Assembly (NCBI RefSeq): GCF_023824315.1
Contig: NZ_CP098732.1
Span: forward strand, 186,001-250,000
Source: Acinetobacter tibetensis
GTDB lineage: Bacteria > Pseudomonadota > Gammaproteobacteria > Pseudomonadales > Moraxellaceae
Length of the DNA stretch: 64,000 bases
Direction of reading: 5' to 3'
A model generated the notes under the pieces. It ran no database searches. It saw only the letters and a list, made by a program, of their open reading frames with translations, and had not been told where the DNA came from. Below, piece after piece: positions 1 through 7,798 of the stretch. The translations under genes and the position numbers were made by a program. Each line of letters begins with the position of its first letter. Position 1 is the stretch's first letter.

Positions 1-1
1 C

Positions 2-622
2 CAAACGGGCGATGTGCAGTGGATGACTGCGGGTTCAGGCTTGGTGCATGAGGAATTTCACTCGACTGAATTTGCGGAGCAAGGCGGTTTGTTTGAAATG
101 GTTCAGTTGTGGGTGAATTTACCCGCAGCCGATAAAATGACAGCCCCGCAATATCAGGCCATTCAAGCTCAAGAGATTCCTGTAATTCACTTTGATGATG
201 AAGCTGGGCATTTACGCGTGATTGCGGGTACGTATGCAGAGCAGCAAGGTGCAGCATCGACCTTTAGTCCAGTCAATGTCTGGGATGGCGTGCTGAAAGC
301 GGGTCACCGCCAAGATGTATTTGTGCCAGTCGATCACAACACCTTTGTGGTGGTGTTACAAGGTGAAATGCTGCTGAACGGTCATCAAAAAGTGTTGGAT
401 AACTCGATTGTGTTATTTGCACATGATGCTGATCCGCACATTCAGTTGGAAGCGCTTAGTGCTGATGCGAAATTCTTAATTTTGACTGGCAAACCTTTGA
501 ATGAGCCAATTCAGGGTTATGGACCATTTGTGATGAATACCAAACAGGAAATCATTCAGGCCTTTGAAGATTTCAATCAAGGGAAATTTGGTGAGATTCC
601 AGTTCAGGAACATCATCGCTAA
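2..622 (+). CDS. Pirin family protein, 5' truncated by window edge
   Basis: The frame is open from the first bases, so the true start lies upstream of the window. The visible N-terminal residues read QTGDVQWMTAGSGLVHEEFH, the metal-binding cupin core typical of bacterial pirins, followed by the usual C-terminal cupin domain and a terminal stretch PFVMNTKQEIIQAFEDFNQG that is characteristic of the family. Pirins are cytosolic iron-binding bicupins, some with quercetinase activity and some acting as regulators; the substrate here cannot be told. About 70-80 N-terminal residues are missing compared with the usual length near 280. A strong terminator follows, so this is the last gene of its transcription unit. 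Confidence 0.9.
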   Translation, partial: QTGDVQWMTAGSGLVHEEFHSTEFAEQGGLFEMVQLWVNLPAADKMTAPQYQAIQAQEIPVIHFDDEAGHLRVIAGTYAEQQGAASTFSPVNVWDGVLKAGHRQDVFVPVDHNTFVVVLQGEMLLNGHQKVLDNSIVLFAHDADPHIQLEALSADAKFLILTGKPLNEPIQGYGPFVMNTKQEIIQAFEDFNQGKFGEIPVQEHHR

Positions 623-666
623 ACCATTTAGCCAGTCTGAATCTTGTAAATCGTAGAAAAAAAGAA

Positions 667-694
667 GAAGCCCCGACGTCATTCGGGGCTTTTT
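667..694 (+). terminator. Rho-independent terminator after pirin gene
   Basis: Arms AGCCCCGA (669-676) and TCGGGGCT (683-690) form a GC-rich hairpin followed by a T run. Confidence 0.85.
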
Positions 695-1049
695 GCGCTT
701 TAAGCTTTGTTGTGGATGACACAGATGTTATCAATTAGATTTGCATAGTGTCATATTCTAGTTAGTGTGATGAAGTTAGCATTTTATGCGATGTATGATC
801 CTCACTTTTGGCTTGCTTGTAAAATTGGAAGTGAAAGATAAATGTATATAATTTACTAATTTTAAACAAAAAATATGATTTAAAAAACGACTTTGTTTAA
901 AAGGCGAGCATAAACATGTCACCGATTTGGCGGGCTAAAATTAAATTGTTAACGAATTTTAAAAGCATGGATTCTGGCATTTTTTAATAGTCTGTTTTGT
1001 GGCCCTGTGGTACATAATTTCCTTAATGTGTAACTGACGGATAATAACT
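695..1049. other. AT-rich intergenic region upstream of FAD oxidoreductase gene
   Basis: This 355-base stretch has no convincing coding frame. It presumably holds the promoter of the gene starting at 1050; a possible -10-like TACATAAT lies near 1011, but no clear -35 was recognised. Nothing else is seen. Confidence 0.4.
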
Positions 1050-2348
1050 TTGGATATTGCAGTTATTGGTAGTGGCATGGCTGGGCTGGCTACCGCGAGA
1101 ATTCTTAAAGATGCTGGACATAACATTACAATTTTTGAAGCCTTACCAGGCCGTGGAATGGATAGTCACAGTACTGAATTTGAAGGCGGTCTGATTGATG
1201 CACCTTTGCGTGTCATGAATCCACACTTGTGGAAAAACACCTTAAGTTTAGCAACGTATTTAGGTATTCAAACTTACCCAGTACGAACCTATATGGCATG
1301 TAGCTGGTTATTTGAAGATAAAACCGAAACATGGCTCACCACCACACGTACCCGTATTGGTAATTTCCCAATTATCAATAACCGTAAAGGCATCAAACAA
1401 TATGGTTGGCGCTTGGTCAAAGGTATGTTGCAGTTAAAAACCGCGATTTCTCAATTTTTTAAATCTGAGAATCAAGAGATTACCTTGGCAGAATTCATTA
1501 ATCAGAATGATATTGAAGAAGTCTTCTGGCATGGTGCAGTGATGCCAGTGTTGTACACCATTTGTACCTGTAACCCGAAAACCATTGGTGACTGGCCGGC
1601 AAAACCGTTGTTGACCTTCTTACGTCAACTCACCGATGGTGATGCTTTATTGCGTATGCAAGGCGGTACGCCAGCCTTGGTCGATAAGCTCATTCAAGGC
1701 ATTGAAATCCGCAGTGGTTCAGCCATTAGCCATGTGAAAGAGCAAGGTGATAAAGTGCTGGTGGAAAATTCTGCTGGGGAAAGTTATCAATTTGACCGTG
1801 TGGTGATTGCAACCCCGACCAATAAAATTGATACCTTCCTTGATCAAGCACAATTTAAAGACGATATTGATTTATTAAAGCAATTTAAATTTGAACAAGG
1901 TCAGTTGGTTATTCATACTGACACGTCTGTTATGCCACCGAAGCGTAAAGACTGGGCAGTGTTGAGCTATATGATGGATCGTAAGTTTACCCGTCAGCAA
2001 TTCACAGTCTGGTTAAACGCAGTTGAGCCAAGCCTCGTGGGCAAAAATCCTGTGTTCCAAACTTGGCGTCCTGTGACTGAAATTGATCCGAAAAAGATCA
2101 TTTCGAGCGTAACGTTAACCCGTGCGGTAGTGAACTCAGAAACTGTAGCATTGAATAAACAACTGCAAGAGCGTCATAAGCAATTAAACCGTAAAGTGTT
2201 CTACTGTGGTTCTTGGTCGTGTGATGGTTTGCCAATCTTGGAATCGGCGGTGACCTCTGCCATGAATATCGCTGAGATTTTTGGTGCACCATTGCCGTTC
2301 GTTGGCTTAAAGCCTAAAGTAGAGGTTGCTCCGCAACTCGGCTACTAA
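1050..2348 (+). CDS. FAD-dependent amine-oxidase-type oxidoreductase
   Basis: A protein of 432 residues beginning with a classic Rossmann dinucleotide motif, AVIGSGMAGLATARIL (residues 4-19), followed by an acidic residue in IFEA that would bind the FAD ribose. The C-terminus has the second FAD contact region seen in flavin amine oxidases and desaturases (FYCGSWSCDGLPILESAVTS). No signal peptide. The start is a TTG, with only a weak upstream Shine-Dalgarno sequence; no ATG or GTG fits the motif better. It overlaps or abuts the methyltransferase at 2353, suggesting translational coupling and a two-step modification of one substrate, as in lipid-modifying pairs of flavoprotein plus methyltransferase. 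The substrate is unknown. Confidence 0.75.
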   Translation: MDIAVIGSGMAGLATARILKDAGHNITIFEALPGRGMDSHSTEFEGGLIDAPLRVMNPHLWKNTLSLATYLGIQTYPVRTYMACSWLFEDKTETWLTTTRTRIGNFPIINNRKGIKQYGWRLVKGMLQLKTAISQFFKSENQEITLAEFINQNDIEEVFWHGAVMPVLYTICTCNPKTIGDWPAKPLLTFLRQLTDGDALLRMQGGTPALVDKLIQGIEIRSGSAISHVKEQGDKVLVENSAGESYQFDRVVIATPTNKIDTFLDQAQFKDDIDLLKQFKFEQGQLVIHTDTSVMPPKRKDWAVLSYMMDRKFTRQQFTVWLNAVEPSLVGKNPVFQTWRPVTEIDPKKIISSVTLTRAVVNSETVALNKQLQERHKQLNRKVFYCGSWSCDGLPILESAVTSAMNIAEIFGAPLPFVGLKPKVEVAPQLGY

Positions 2349-2352
2349 TTTC

Positions 2353-3192
2353 ATGAAATGGCTCCAACAGCTTCGCACAGAGGTTTCCCAACATAAATAT
2401 GCCATCAATGCAAAATTATTAGGGGACAGCAGCGAACTGGCTTGGAGCAATTTGGGATATTGGTCTGAAACACATCAGACCTATCCCGAAGCTTGCCGTA
2501 ACCTTGCCGATCATCTGGCACACAGTGTGCAGTTAACTGCGTCCGATCATCTTCTAGATTTGGGCTGTGGGCAGGGGGCAAGCGTACTGCATTGGCAGCA
2601 GCATTATCAGGTCAAACATATTGAAGCGGTTGAATTACAACCCAAATGTGTACAACAAATTCAAACAGCAATTCCCCAGTTAAAGGCTATTCATTGCCAC
2701 TCTTTTTTAAATTTAAAACAAATTTCCTTTCAGCAAGCTTTTGATGTGGTGCTGTGTATCGATGCGGCCTATCACAGTAGTTTGAATTCATTTTTAAATT
2801 CAGTTGCGCCCGTTTTAAATTCAAAAGGGCGTTTGGCATTTCATTACTTAATGTTCAGCCCGAAGTTTTTGAATTTAAATGCAGTGGAAAAAATGCAGTT
2901 GGCCTTGCTGCTCAAAGCTGCCGATGTGAATTTAAAAGACTTGCCTGATGACGTTGCTGTACAGCAACAGTTGGTACAAGCAGGTTTTGAACAGATTCAA
3001 ATTGAGGATTGCTCTGAACCTGTATTCGGTGGCTTTGCCCGATATATTCAGCAGCAGACAGAAACGCCACTTGCAGTCGCGCCATATACAACTTTTGATC
3101 TCATGAAGATTCAGTTGACAGCAAAATTGTGTCAGCGTTTATTTGAGCAGGGCGTGGTGCAGTATGTGCAAGTGACCGCACAAAAGAAATAA
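2353..3192 (+). CDS. SAM-dependent class I methyltransferase
   Basis: Residues about 74-84 read LLDLGCGQGAS, the glycine-rich SAM-binding motif I, followed by an acidic end of strand 2 (AVEL) and a post-motif region VLCIDAAYH. This fits the cyclopropane-synthase-like and ubiquinone methyltransferase group, but the catalytic specificity cannot be read. The ATG at 2353 lies 4 bases after the stop of the preceding oxidoreductase; an in-frame TTG at 2326 would overlap it but is less likely. Tight spacing implies an operon with the FAD enzyme, so both may act on the same lipid or small molecule. Several AT-rich segments rich in Leu-Asn repeats (LNSFLNSVAPVLNSKG) occur in the middle. Confidence 0.75.
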   Translation: MKWLQQLRTEVSQHKYAINAKLLGDSSELAWSNLGYWSETHQTYPEACRNLADHLAHSVQLTASDHLLDLGCGQGASVLHWQQHYQVKHIEAVELQPKCVQQIQTAIPQLKAIHCHSFLNLKQISFQQAFDVVLCIDAAYHSSLNSFLNSVAPVLNSKGRLAFHYLMFSPKFLNLNAVEKMQLALLLKAADVNLKDLPDDVAVQQQLVQAGFEQIQIEDCSEPVFGGFARYIQQQTETPLAVAPYTTFDLMKIQLTAKLCQRLFEQGVVQYVQVTAQKK

Positions 3193-3205
3193 AAATGTAG
3201 GCTTA

Positions 3206-3240
3206 AAAACAACAAAAGCCCACTAATAAATAGTGAGCTT
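3206..3240 (-). terminator. Terminator downstream of tRNA-Thr
   Basis: Arms AAGCCCACTA and TAGTGAGCTT (3216-3240, one mismatch) form a hairpin. On the minus strand it is followed by a T-rich tail, so it suits the tRNA-Thr transcript; on the plus strand it may also end the methyltransferase unit. Confidence 0.6.
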
Positions 3241-3247
3241 AAGTGAA

Positions 3248-3323
<76 letters not shown>

Positions 3324-3337
3324 ATCTTGTGCTGTGC

Positions 3338-3365
3338 ATTTTACATTAAGTTGTTTTGAATGCAA
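3338..3365 (-). promoter_or_regulatory. Sigma-70 promoter of tRNA-Thr
   Basis: On the minus strand TTGCAT (-35, 3360-3365) and TAAAAT (-10, 3338-3343) are separated by 16 bases, placing the start of transcription just upstream of the tRNA. Confidence 0.65.
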
Positions 3366-3449
3366 GCCAAAAAATGAACGATTGAATGCTTGGTACGATG
3401 AATTAAATCTAAGTCTCTACTTACCCCATTGTTTTGTCTAAAACACAGG

Positions 3450-3776
3450 CTATTTTAGGCTGTATACCCAACTGTTGATACGCTCACCTGTTTCGACCAA
3501 AGTGGCTTGTACGGGGCTACGGACATAGCCTTCACCTTCAAACTCATCTAAAACCGTCCAATGTTGGGCTAAATTGTCCGAGAAAAATATAAAGCCTTGT
3601 ACGGTTGGAGCATCTTCACTGAGCACAATACCTGGAAAACCTAAGTCTGCGCCCCAACCTTTGGCATGTAATTTACCATGTACAAAGGCTGTTGCCCATG
3701 TACCGCCAATATTTTCTAAAATATGTGCATTCGGACGATTTGGTCCTAAGGTGCCATAAACAAATAAACTCAACAT
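3450..3776 (-). CDS. Gamma-glutamylcyclotransferase-like (AIG2 family) protein
   Basis: The 108-residue product begins LSLFVYGTLGPNRPN, the signature FVYGTL loop of the gamma-glutamylcyclotransferase/AIG2 fold, and has the conserved acidic residue region LDEFEGEGYVR (about 77-87) that carries the catalytic Glu in this superfamily. The start at 3776 is preferred because AGGTG sits 4 bases upstream; a GTG two codons earlier would overlap that ribosome site. Family members cleave gamma-glutamyl dipeptides to 5-oxoproline or repair gamma-glutamylamines; the specific substrate is unknown. It lies 38 bases downstream of the MFS transporter on the same strand, so co-transcription is likely. Confidence 0.85.
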   Translation of the reverse strand: MLSLFVYGTLGPNRPNAHILENIGGTWATAFVHGKLHAKGWGADLGFPGIVLSEDAPTVQGFIFFSDNLAQHWTVLDEFEGEGYVRSPVQATLVETGERINSWVYSLK

Positions 3777-3814
3777 GATCACCTGTTGTTGCTTGTACGA
3801 TGAATTCAGAATGC

Positions 3815-5059
3815 TTAAGCAGAGTGTTGTGGATGAACTTTAACTAAACAGAGACCAATACCAGCCAGTACGAAGAGCATCGCCAAGAGAACAACGCCCA
3901 ACCATCCTGCATGTAACCAGAACCATCCTCCTGCCGAACCGACGATGCTGGAACCGAGGTAGTAAAACAGTAAATATAACGAAGTCGCATGTCCTTTGTT
4001 TTCGTGAGCTGTGGCACCGACCAAGCCACTACAGAGGGCATGTGCAATAAAAAAGCCCGTGGTAATCAATGCCACGCCTAAAATAATGACCCAGAGGTTT
4101 TGCGCTAAGGTGCAAGCAATGCCTAATCCCATAATCACAAAGCCCAGAATCACCATACTTTGTCGACCATAACGCTGCGCCAAACGACCTGCCAGTGACG
4201 AAGACAGCATACCCAAACTATAAGAGAGAAAAATGAGACTGATTTGGGTTTGACTCAGAAAGTACGGAGCTGCATCGAGTCGGAAAGTAATGTAGTTAAA
4301 CAGGGTCACAAAAATACTGGTCAACACAAAGCCCAGTGCATAGAGACGTAATAAAGAACGATTGCGAAGATGAGAGCACCATGCTTGAACATGGAAATTT
4401 AAATTTAGTCCTTTTTGGGCGATAAAATGCCGAGAAGGGGGCAGTAAATATAAGAAACCGAAGGCGCAGAACAAGCACAATAGACCCAGTAAACCCAATG
4501 CCGTTTGCCAGTTGACCCATTCAATCAGCATGCCCATGCCAACTCGCCCCATCATGCCACCAAAAGCCGTTCCCGCAATATACAGCCCCATGGTTTGTGC
4601 CAAGGCTTTGGGGTCCATTTCTTCTGCAATCCATGCCATGGTCACGGCAGGAACCCCACCGAGTACAAAACCTTCCAAAGCCCGTGTGGCAAGAAAGGTG
4701 TGCCACTGAGGAATAAACATCGCCAAGATATTCAGTCCAGCCGCACAAGCCATAGACATGAAAATGACATTGCGACGACCTAAAGCTTGTGAAAAAGCAC
4801 TGGAGAGTACAATCGAAACGGCCAAGAAAGCAGTAGTCAGGGACAATGCCAATGCACTATTGGCAGGACTGACCGCAAAGGTTTGGGTAAACGCAGGCAG
4901 TAAAGGTTGTACACAATAAATTAGCGAGAAACTGGCAAATCCCACCAAGAACAGGGCCAGCCCTGCACGGTAATATGTGCTCGTACCCGATTCAATCCAT
5001 GATTCGGATAAAGGGGAGATGGGGGCAAGTTCTGGACTTGAAGAAGCGGGGCTAAGCAT
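3815..5059 (-). CDS. ynfM: MFS transporter, YnfM-like
   Basis: A 414-residue protein with about 12 hydrophobic segments and the MFS loop motif between helices 2 and 3 (SQALGRRNVIF). It resembles from memory Escherichia coli YnfM throughout: SLIYCVQPLLPAF in helix 1, TMGLYIAGTAFGGMMGR in helix 5, and SLYLLFYYLGSSIVGSAGG near the end. It should act in the inner membrane as a proton-coupled exporter; YnfM has been linked to arabinose or drug efflux but the substrate here is unproven. ATG 5059 is chosen over TTG 5071. It is divergent from a LysR regulator at 5175, the same arrangement as ynfL-ynfM, which argues for direct regulation. Confidence 0.85.
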   Translation of the reverse strand: MLSPASSSPELAPISPLSESWIESGTSTYYRAGLALFLVGFASFSLIYCVQPLLPAFTQTFAVSPANSALALSLTTAFLAVSIVLSSAFSQALGRRNVIFMSMACAAGLNILAMFIPQWHTFLATRALEGFVLGGVPAVTMAWIAEEMDPKALAQTMGLYIAGTAFGGMMGRVGMGMLIEWVNWQTALGLLGLLCLFCAFGFLYLLPPSRHFIAQKGLNLNFHVQAWCSHLRNRSLLRLYALGFVLTSIFVTLFNYITFRLDAAPYFLSQTQISLIFLSYSLGMLSSSLAGRLAQRYGRQSMVILGFVIMGLGIACTLAQNLWVIILGVALITTGFFIAHALCSGLVGATAHENKGHATSLYLLFYYLGSSIVGSAGGWFWLHAGWLGVVLLAMLFVLAGIGLCLVKVHPQHSA

Positions 5060-5139
5060 CTGAATTTCCAACAGCCAACGTGTTTGGCTTGCATGATCAT
5101 TTACAGAATAAGCCTAGCAGTGCGATCGTTATCTTTCTA

Positions 5140-5165
5140 ATATATTTAAGTCTATAGCAATATAT
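5140..5165. promoter_or_regulatory. Candidate LysR operator between ynfM-like and regulator genes
   Basis: Perfect inverted repeat ATATATT (5140-5146) and AATATAT (5159-5165) with CTATAG in the centre, in the short divergent intergenic region. LysR-type regulators commonly bind such dyads next to their own gene. AT-richness makes chance occurrence possible. Confidence 0.45.
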
Positions 5166-5174
5166 GTTTTATAT

Positions 5175-6101
5175 ATGAATATTGAGCTGCGTCATATTCG
5201 CTATTTCTTAACCGTGGCAGAAGAAAAAAACTTTACCCGCGCGGCACAACGCCTGTGTATGAGTCAGCCCCCCTTGAGTATGCAAATCCGTGATTTGGAA
5301 GAGAGTATTGGTGCAGAATTGTTTCTGCGAACCTCGCAAGGAGTGGTGCTGACCGAAGTTGGACAAGCTTTTCTCACTGCGGTTGAACCTCTGCAACATC
5401 AATTGGACGATGCCATTCAGTTGGCACGCCATGTTTCTAATGGTGAGGTGGGGCAGTTGCGTTTAGGTTTTACAGGTACTTCAATGCTGAACCCTTTAAT
5501 TCCAGAAAGCATTCGCCGTTATCAGCAGCAGTACCCCAAAGTTGGGCTAAAACTAGAAGAAGCCAATTCCCTCAAATTAATTGACTATGTGCTGGAAGAC
5601 CGACTGGATGTTGCCATTATTCGCCCACCGCGACAAATTCATAGCAGTTTAGCCATGCAACAACTGTTGAATGAAGCATTAATTGCGGCGGTTTCTGTAC
5701 GTCGGGATTTAGCACATGATGAGCAACCTTTACAGGTCACATGCTTACGTGAGCATGAAATGATTTTGTCCCCCCGCAGCGTCAGTGCAGGCTTATATGA
5801 TGCGGTGACTGATGCTTGTCAGCAAGCAGGCTTTGAACCCAAACTGGGTCAGAGTGCACCACAGATTGTCTCAATTTTATCTTTGGTGGCGGCGAATTTG
5901 GGGGTGTCGATGGTGCCCGAATCTTCGCAGCAATTACAAATTCAGGGCGTGGTCTATCGAGCTTTTGCAGAACCAGCACCTACGGTCGGGTTGGCGGTCA
6001 TTTATAAACAGCATTTAGCCACTCAACTGGCCATTAATTTTGCCAGCATCTTGCAAATGGTCTGCCATCAGGATGCTGAATATTCCTCAGAGTCGATCTA
6101 G
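5175..6101 (+). CDS. LysR-type transcriptional regulator (YnfL-like)
   Basis: A 308-residue regulator. Residues 1-60 form the winged helix-turn-helix typical of the family (LRHIRYFLTVAEEKNFTRAAQRL, then SQPPLSMQIRDLEESIGAELF, shown here split). The remainder is the periplasmic-binding-protein-like effector domain starting near LRLGFTGTSMLN (about 95). It is transcribed divergently from the YnfM-like transporter, with 115 bases between starts, and probably controls that gene and itself through the dyad at 5140-5165. The effector is unknown. No good Shine-Dalgarno sequence precedes the ATG at 5175, but the family start MNIELRHIRYF fits well. Confidence 0.9.
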   Translation: MNIELRHIRYFLTVAEEKNFTRAAQRLCMSQPPLSMQIRDLEESIGAELFLRTSQGVVLTEVGQAFLTAVEPLQHQLDDAIQLARHVSNGEVGQLRLGFTGTSMLNPLIPESIRRYQQQYPKVGLKLEEANSLKLIDYVLEDRLDVAIIRPPRQIHSSLAMQQLLNEALIAAVSVRRDLAHDEQPLQVTCLREHEMILSPRSVSAGLYDAVTDACQQAGFEPKLGQSAPQIVSILSLVAANLGVSMVPESSQQLQIQGVVYRAFAEPAPTVGLAVIYKQHLATQLAINFASILQMVCHQDAEYSSESI

Positions 6102-6259
6102 AGTGCCAACCAGTCATGCAAATGTCGCTTAATTTGTGCTAGAAATATTGAATTTTAATTGGTATAAATCTAATTATTTCAGTGTGTTAGTTATTTTTTA
6201 TTGTGTGATTTATAGGTTGAAGTTGTTATAATCCCTGCGTCTATCTGGGGGATAGTGTT

Positions 6260-6724
6260 GTGTTAAATCGTGTGTTGATCAGTTTTCTAAGCTTGTTTTG
6301 GGGCGTATCTGCATTTGCCGAGTGGACTTACGTCAATGCCAATTATGACCGTTCACAATATATGTATATTGATTTTAATCGAGTGAAAGTGACGGATGTA
6401 AAAAGTAACGAAGTTGAGTACTGGGTGAAATATCTGATTAAAACTGATAAAGAAAAAGATGGCTTGGAACTCGGTGATTATTCATTGGCCTTGTACCGTG
6501 TCGGCTGTGACAGCGCACAATATAGTATTCGCTCATCGGCGAACTTTAAAAAAAATGGTTCCTTGATCAGTAGCCAAAATTACACCACTAGTCAGACTCG
6601 AGCAATTATTCCGAATACAGCACTGGATTACACGGCAGAAATGGTCTGCAATGTTTTACCACAGCGCCAAAAAGTAGACCGTTTGGAGCAGCTTACTCGA
6701 CGTATTGCGATGGGGGAATACTAA
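6260..6724 (+). CDS. Secreted protein, surface-adhesin E-like domain
   Basis: A 154-residue protein with a signal peptide (LISFLSLFWGVSAFA, cleavage near residue 20) followed by a small beta-rich domain: WTYVNANY..., YIDFNRVKV, VEYWVKYLI, two cysteines (DSA region and the terminal MVC). This layout resembles the surface-adhesin E family of short periplasmic proteins, whose function is mostly unknown. The start is a GTG at 6260 preceded by GGGGGA 7 bases upstream. It stands alone between two LysR regulator genes and has no evident link to either. Confidence 0.7.
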   Translation: MLNRVLISFLSLFWGVSAFAEWTYVNANYDRSQYMYIDFNRVKVTDVKSNEVEYWVKYLIKTDKEKDGLELGDYSLALYRVGCDSAQYSIRSSANFKKNGSLISSQNYTTSQTRAIIPNTALDYTAEMVCNVLPQRQKVDRLEQLTRRIAMGEY

Positions 6725-6747
6725 CCAAGCTATCTGCCTAGTTTGTC

Positions 6748-7629
6748 TTAATTCATTAGAATGCGTTGTTTGAGGTCGGCCTGTTTGCGCAGATAATCCC
6801 AGACCAATTTAATCCGTGGTTCGTGTTGTAGGTCGACAAACGTCAGCATCCAAAAGGTATGCGTGAAGCGTACCTGCTCGGGCAAAACTTGTTCTAAATT
6901 GGGCTGATCATGGGCCAGAAATTGCGGCAAGATGGCCAAGCCTGCGCCTGCATTGACCGCAATTTGCTGCGCTAAAATACTGCTACTACGAAAATTGGCG
7001 GTCAGTGGAATGGGTAGCCGTTCCAAGCAATACAGCTCCGAACTATAAATCAGATCATCAATATAATTGACAAAACGATGGCGGGCTAAATCTTCCATAT
7101 TTTGAATGGGTGGATGTTGTGCCAGATAGCTTTTGCTGCCGTAAATTTTTAAACAATAATCGGTCAGTCGGGTAATGATGTAAGGACCTGATTTAGGTCG
7201 GTCAATCGAAATGACAATATCGGCTTCGCGATGTGACAGCTTAATCATCTTGGGAACAGGAATCAGGTCAATCGTGAGCAGCGGAAATTGCTGCGACAGT
7301 TCTGCCAATAATTGGGTCAAAAATGCTGTGCCAAAACCTTCGGGTGCACCAATTCGCACGCGACCTTCAAGTGGCTGTTGCGGTTTTTGAATTTGCAAAA
7401 AAGCCTGTTCCATTTGCTCTACGCGCGGCACCAGTGCCATGCCATCGACAGTGAGTTCATATCCTGTGGCTTCACGTTTAAATAAGGGTGTACCTAACGC
7501 GACTTCTAAGGATTGTATCCGTCGTGCCACAGTACTGTGTTCAACCCCAATAATCCGTGCTGCATTGGTCAGAGTTTTGGCACGTGCCAAGACCAAAAAA
7601 AATTGCAGATGATCCCAATCTACTTTCAT
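6748..7629 (-). CDS. LysR-type regulator, probably of the mms operon
   Basis: A 293-residue LysR regulator: helix-turn-helix in residues 5-60 (HLQFFLVLARAKTLTNAARI and HSTVARRIQSLEVALG), then an effector domain from about residue 90 (GRVRIGAPEGFG). The sequence VEHSTVARRI is typical of the subgroup that controls aldehyde or acyl-CoA catabolism. It is divergent from mmsA, with 169 bases between starts containing two dyads, so it most likely regulates the valine catabolic genes. The inducer, perhaps a pathway intermediate, cannot be inferred from sequence. Confidence 0.88.
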   Translation of the reverse strand: MKVDWDHLQFFLVLARAKTLTNAARIIGVEHSTVARRIQSLEVALGTPLFKREATGYELTVDGMALVPRVEQMEQAFLQIQKPQQPLEGRVRIGAPEGFGTAFLTQLLAELSQQFPLLTIDLIPVPKMIKLSHREADIVISIDRPKSGPYIITRLTDYCLKIYGSKSYLAQHPPIQNMEDLARHRFVNYIDDLIYSSELYCLERLPIPLTANFRSSSILAQQIAVNAGAGLAILPQFLAHDQPNLEQVLPEQVRFTHTFWMLTFVDLQHEPRIKLVWDYLRKQADLKQRILMN

Positions 7630-7647
7630 TTTTTATTTTCCACATCC

Positions 7648-7690
7648 TGTGCAAAATTGCACAACCATCGTGCACCAATTTGCATTGGTG
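7648..7690. promoter_or_regulatory. Two dyads in the LysR-mmsA divergent promoter
   Basis: First dyad: TGTGCAAAATTGCACA at 7648-7663 (7 of 8 positions symmetric). Second: arms CACCAAT (7673-7679) and ATTGGTG (7684-7690), perfect with a 4-base spacer. Their centres are about 26 bases apart, a usual layout of LysR recognition and activation sites. Confidence 0.6.
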
Positions 7691-7798
7691 GTCAAAGTTT
7701 TCTTTGCTAGTCTGAGTTGAAAATCACAAATTGAACATACGGTTTAAGTCGTAGGGTTCAGCCGCAACACAATAAAAATGAATGCCTATGGAGAGGTT

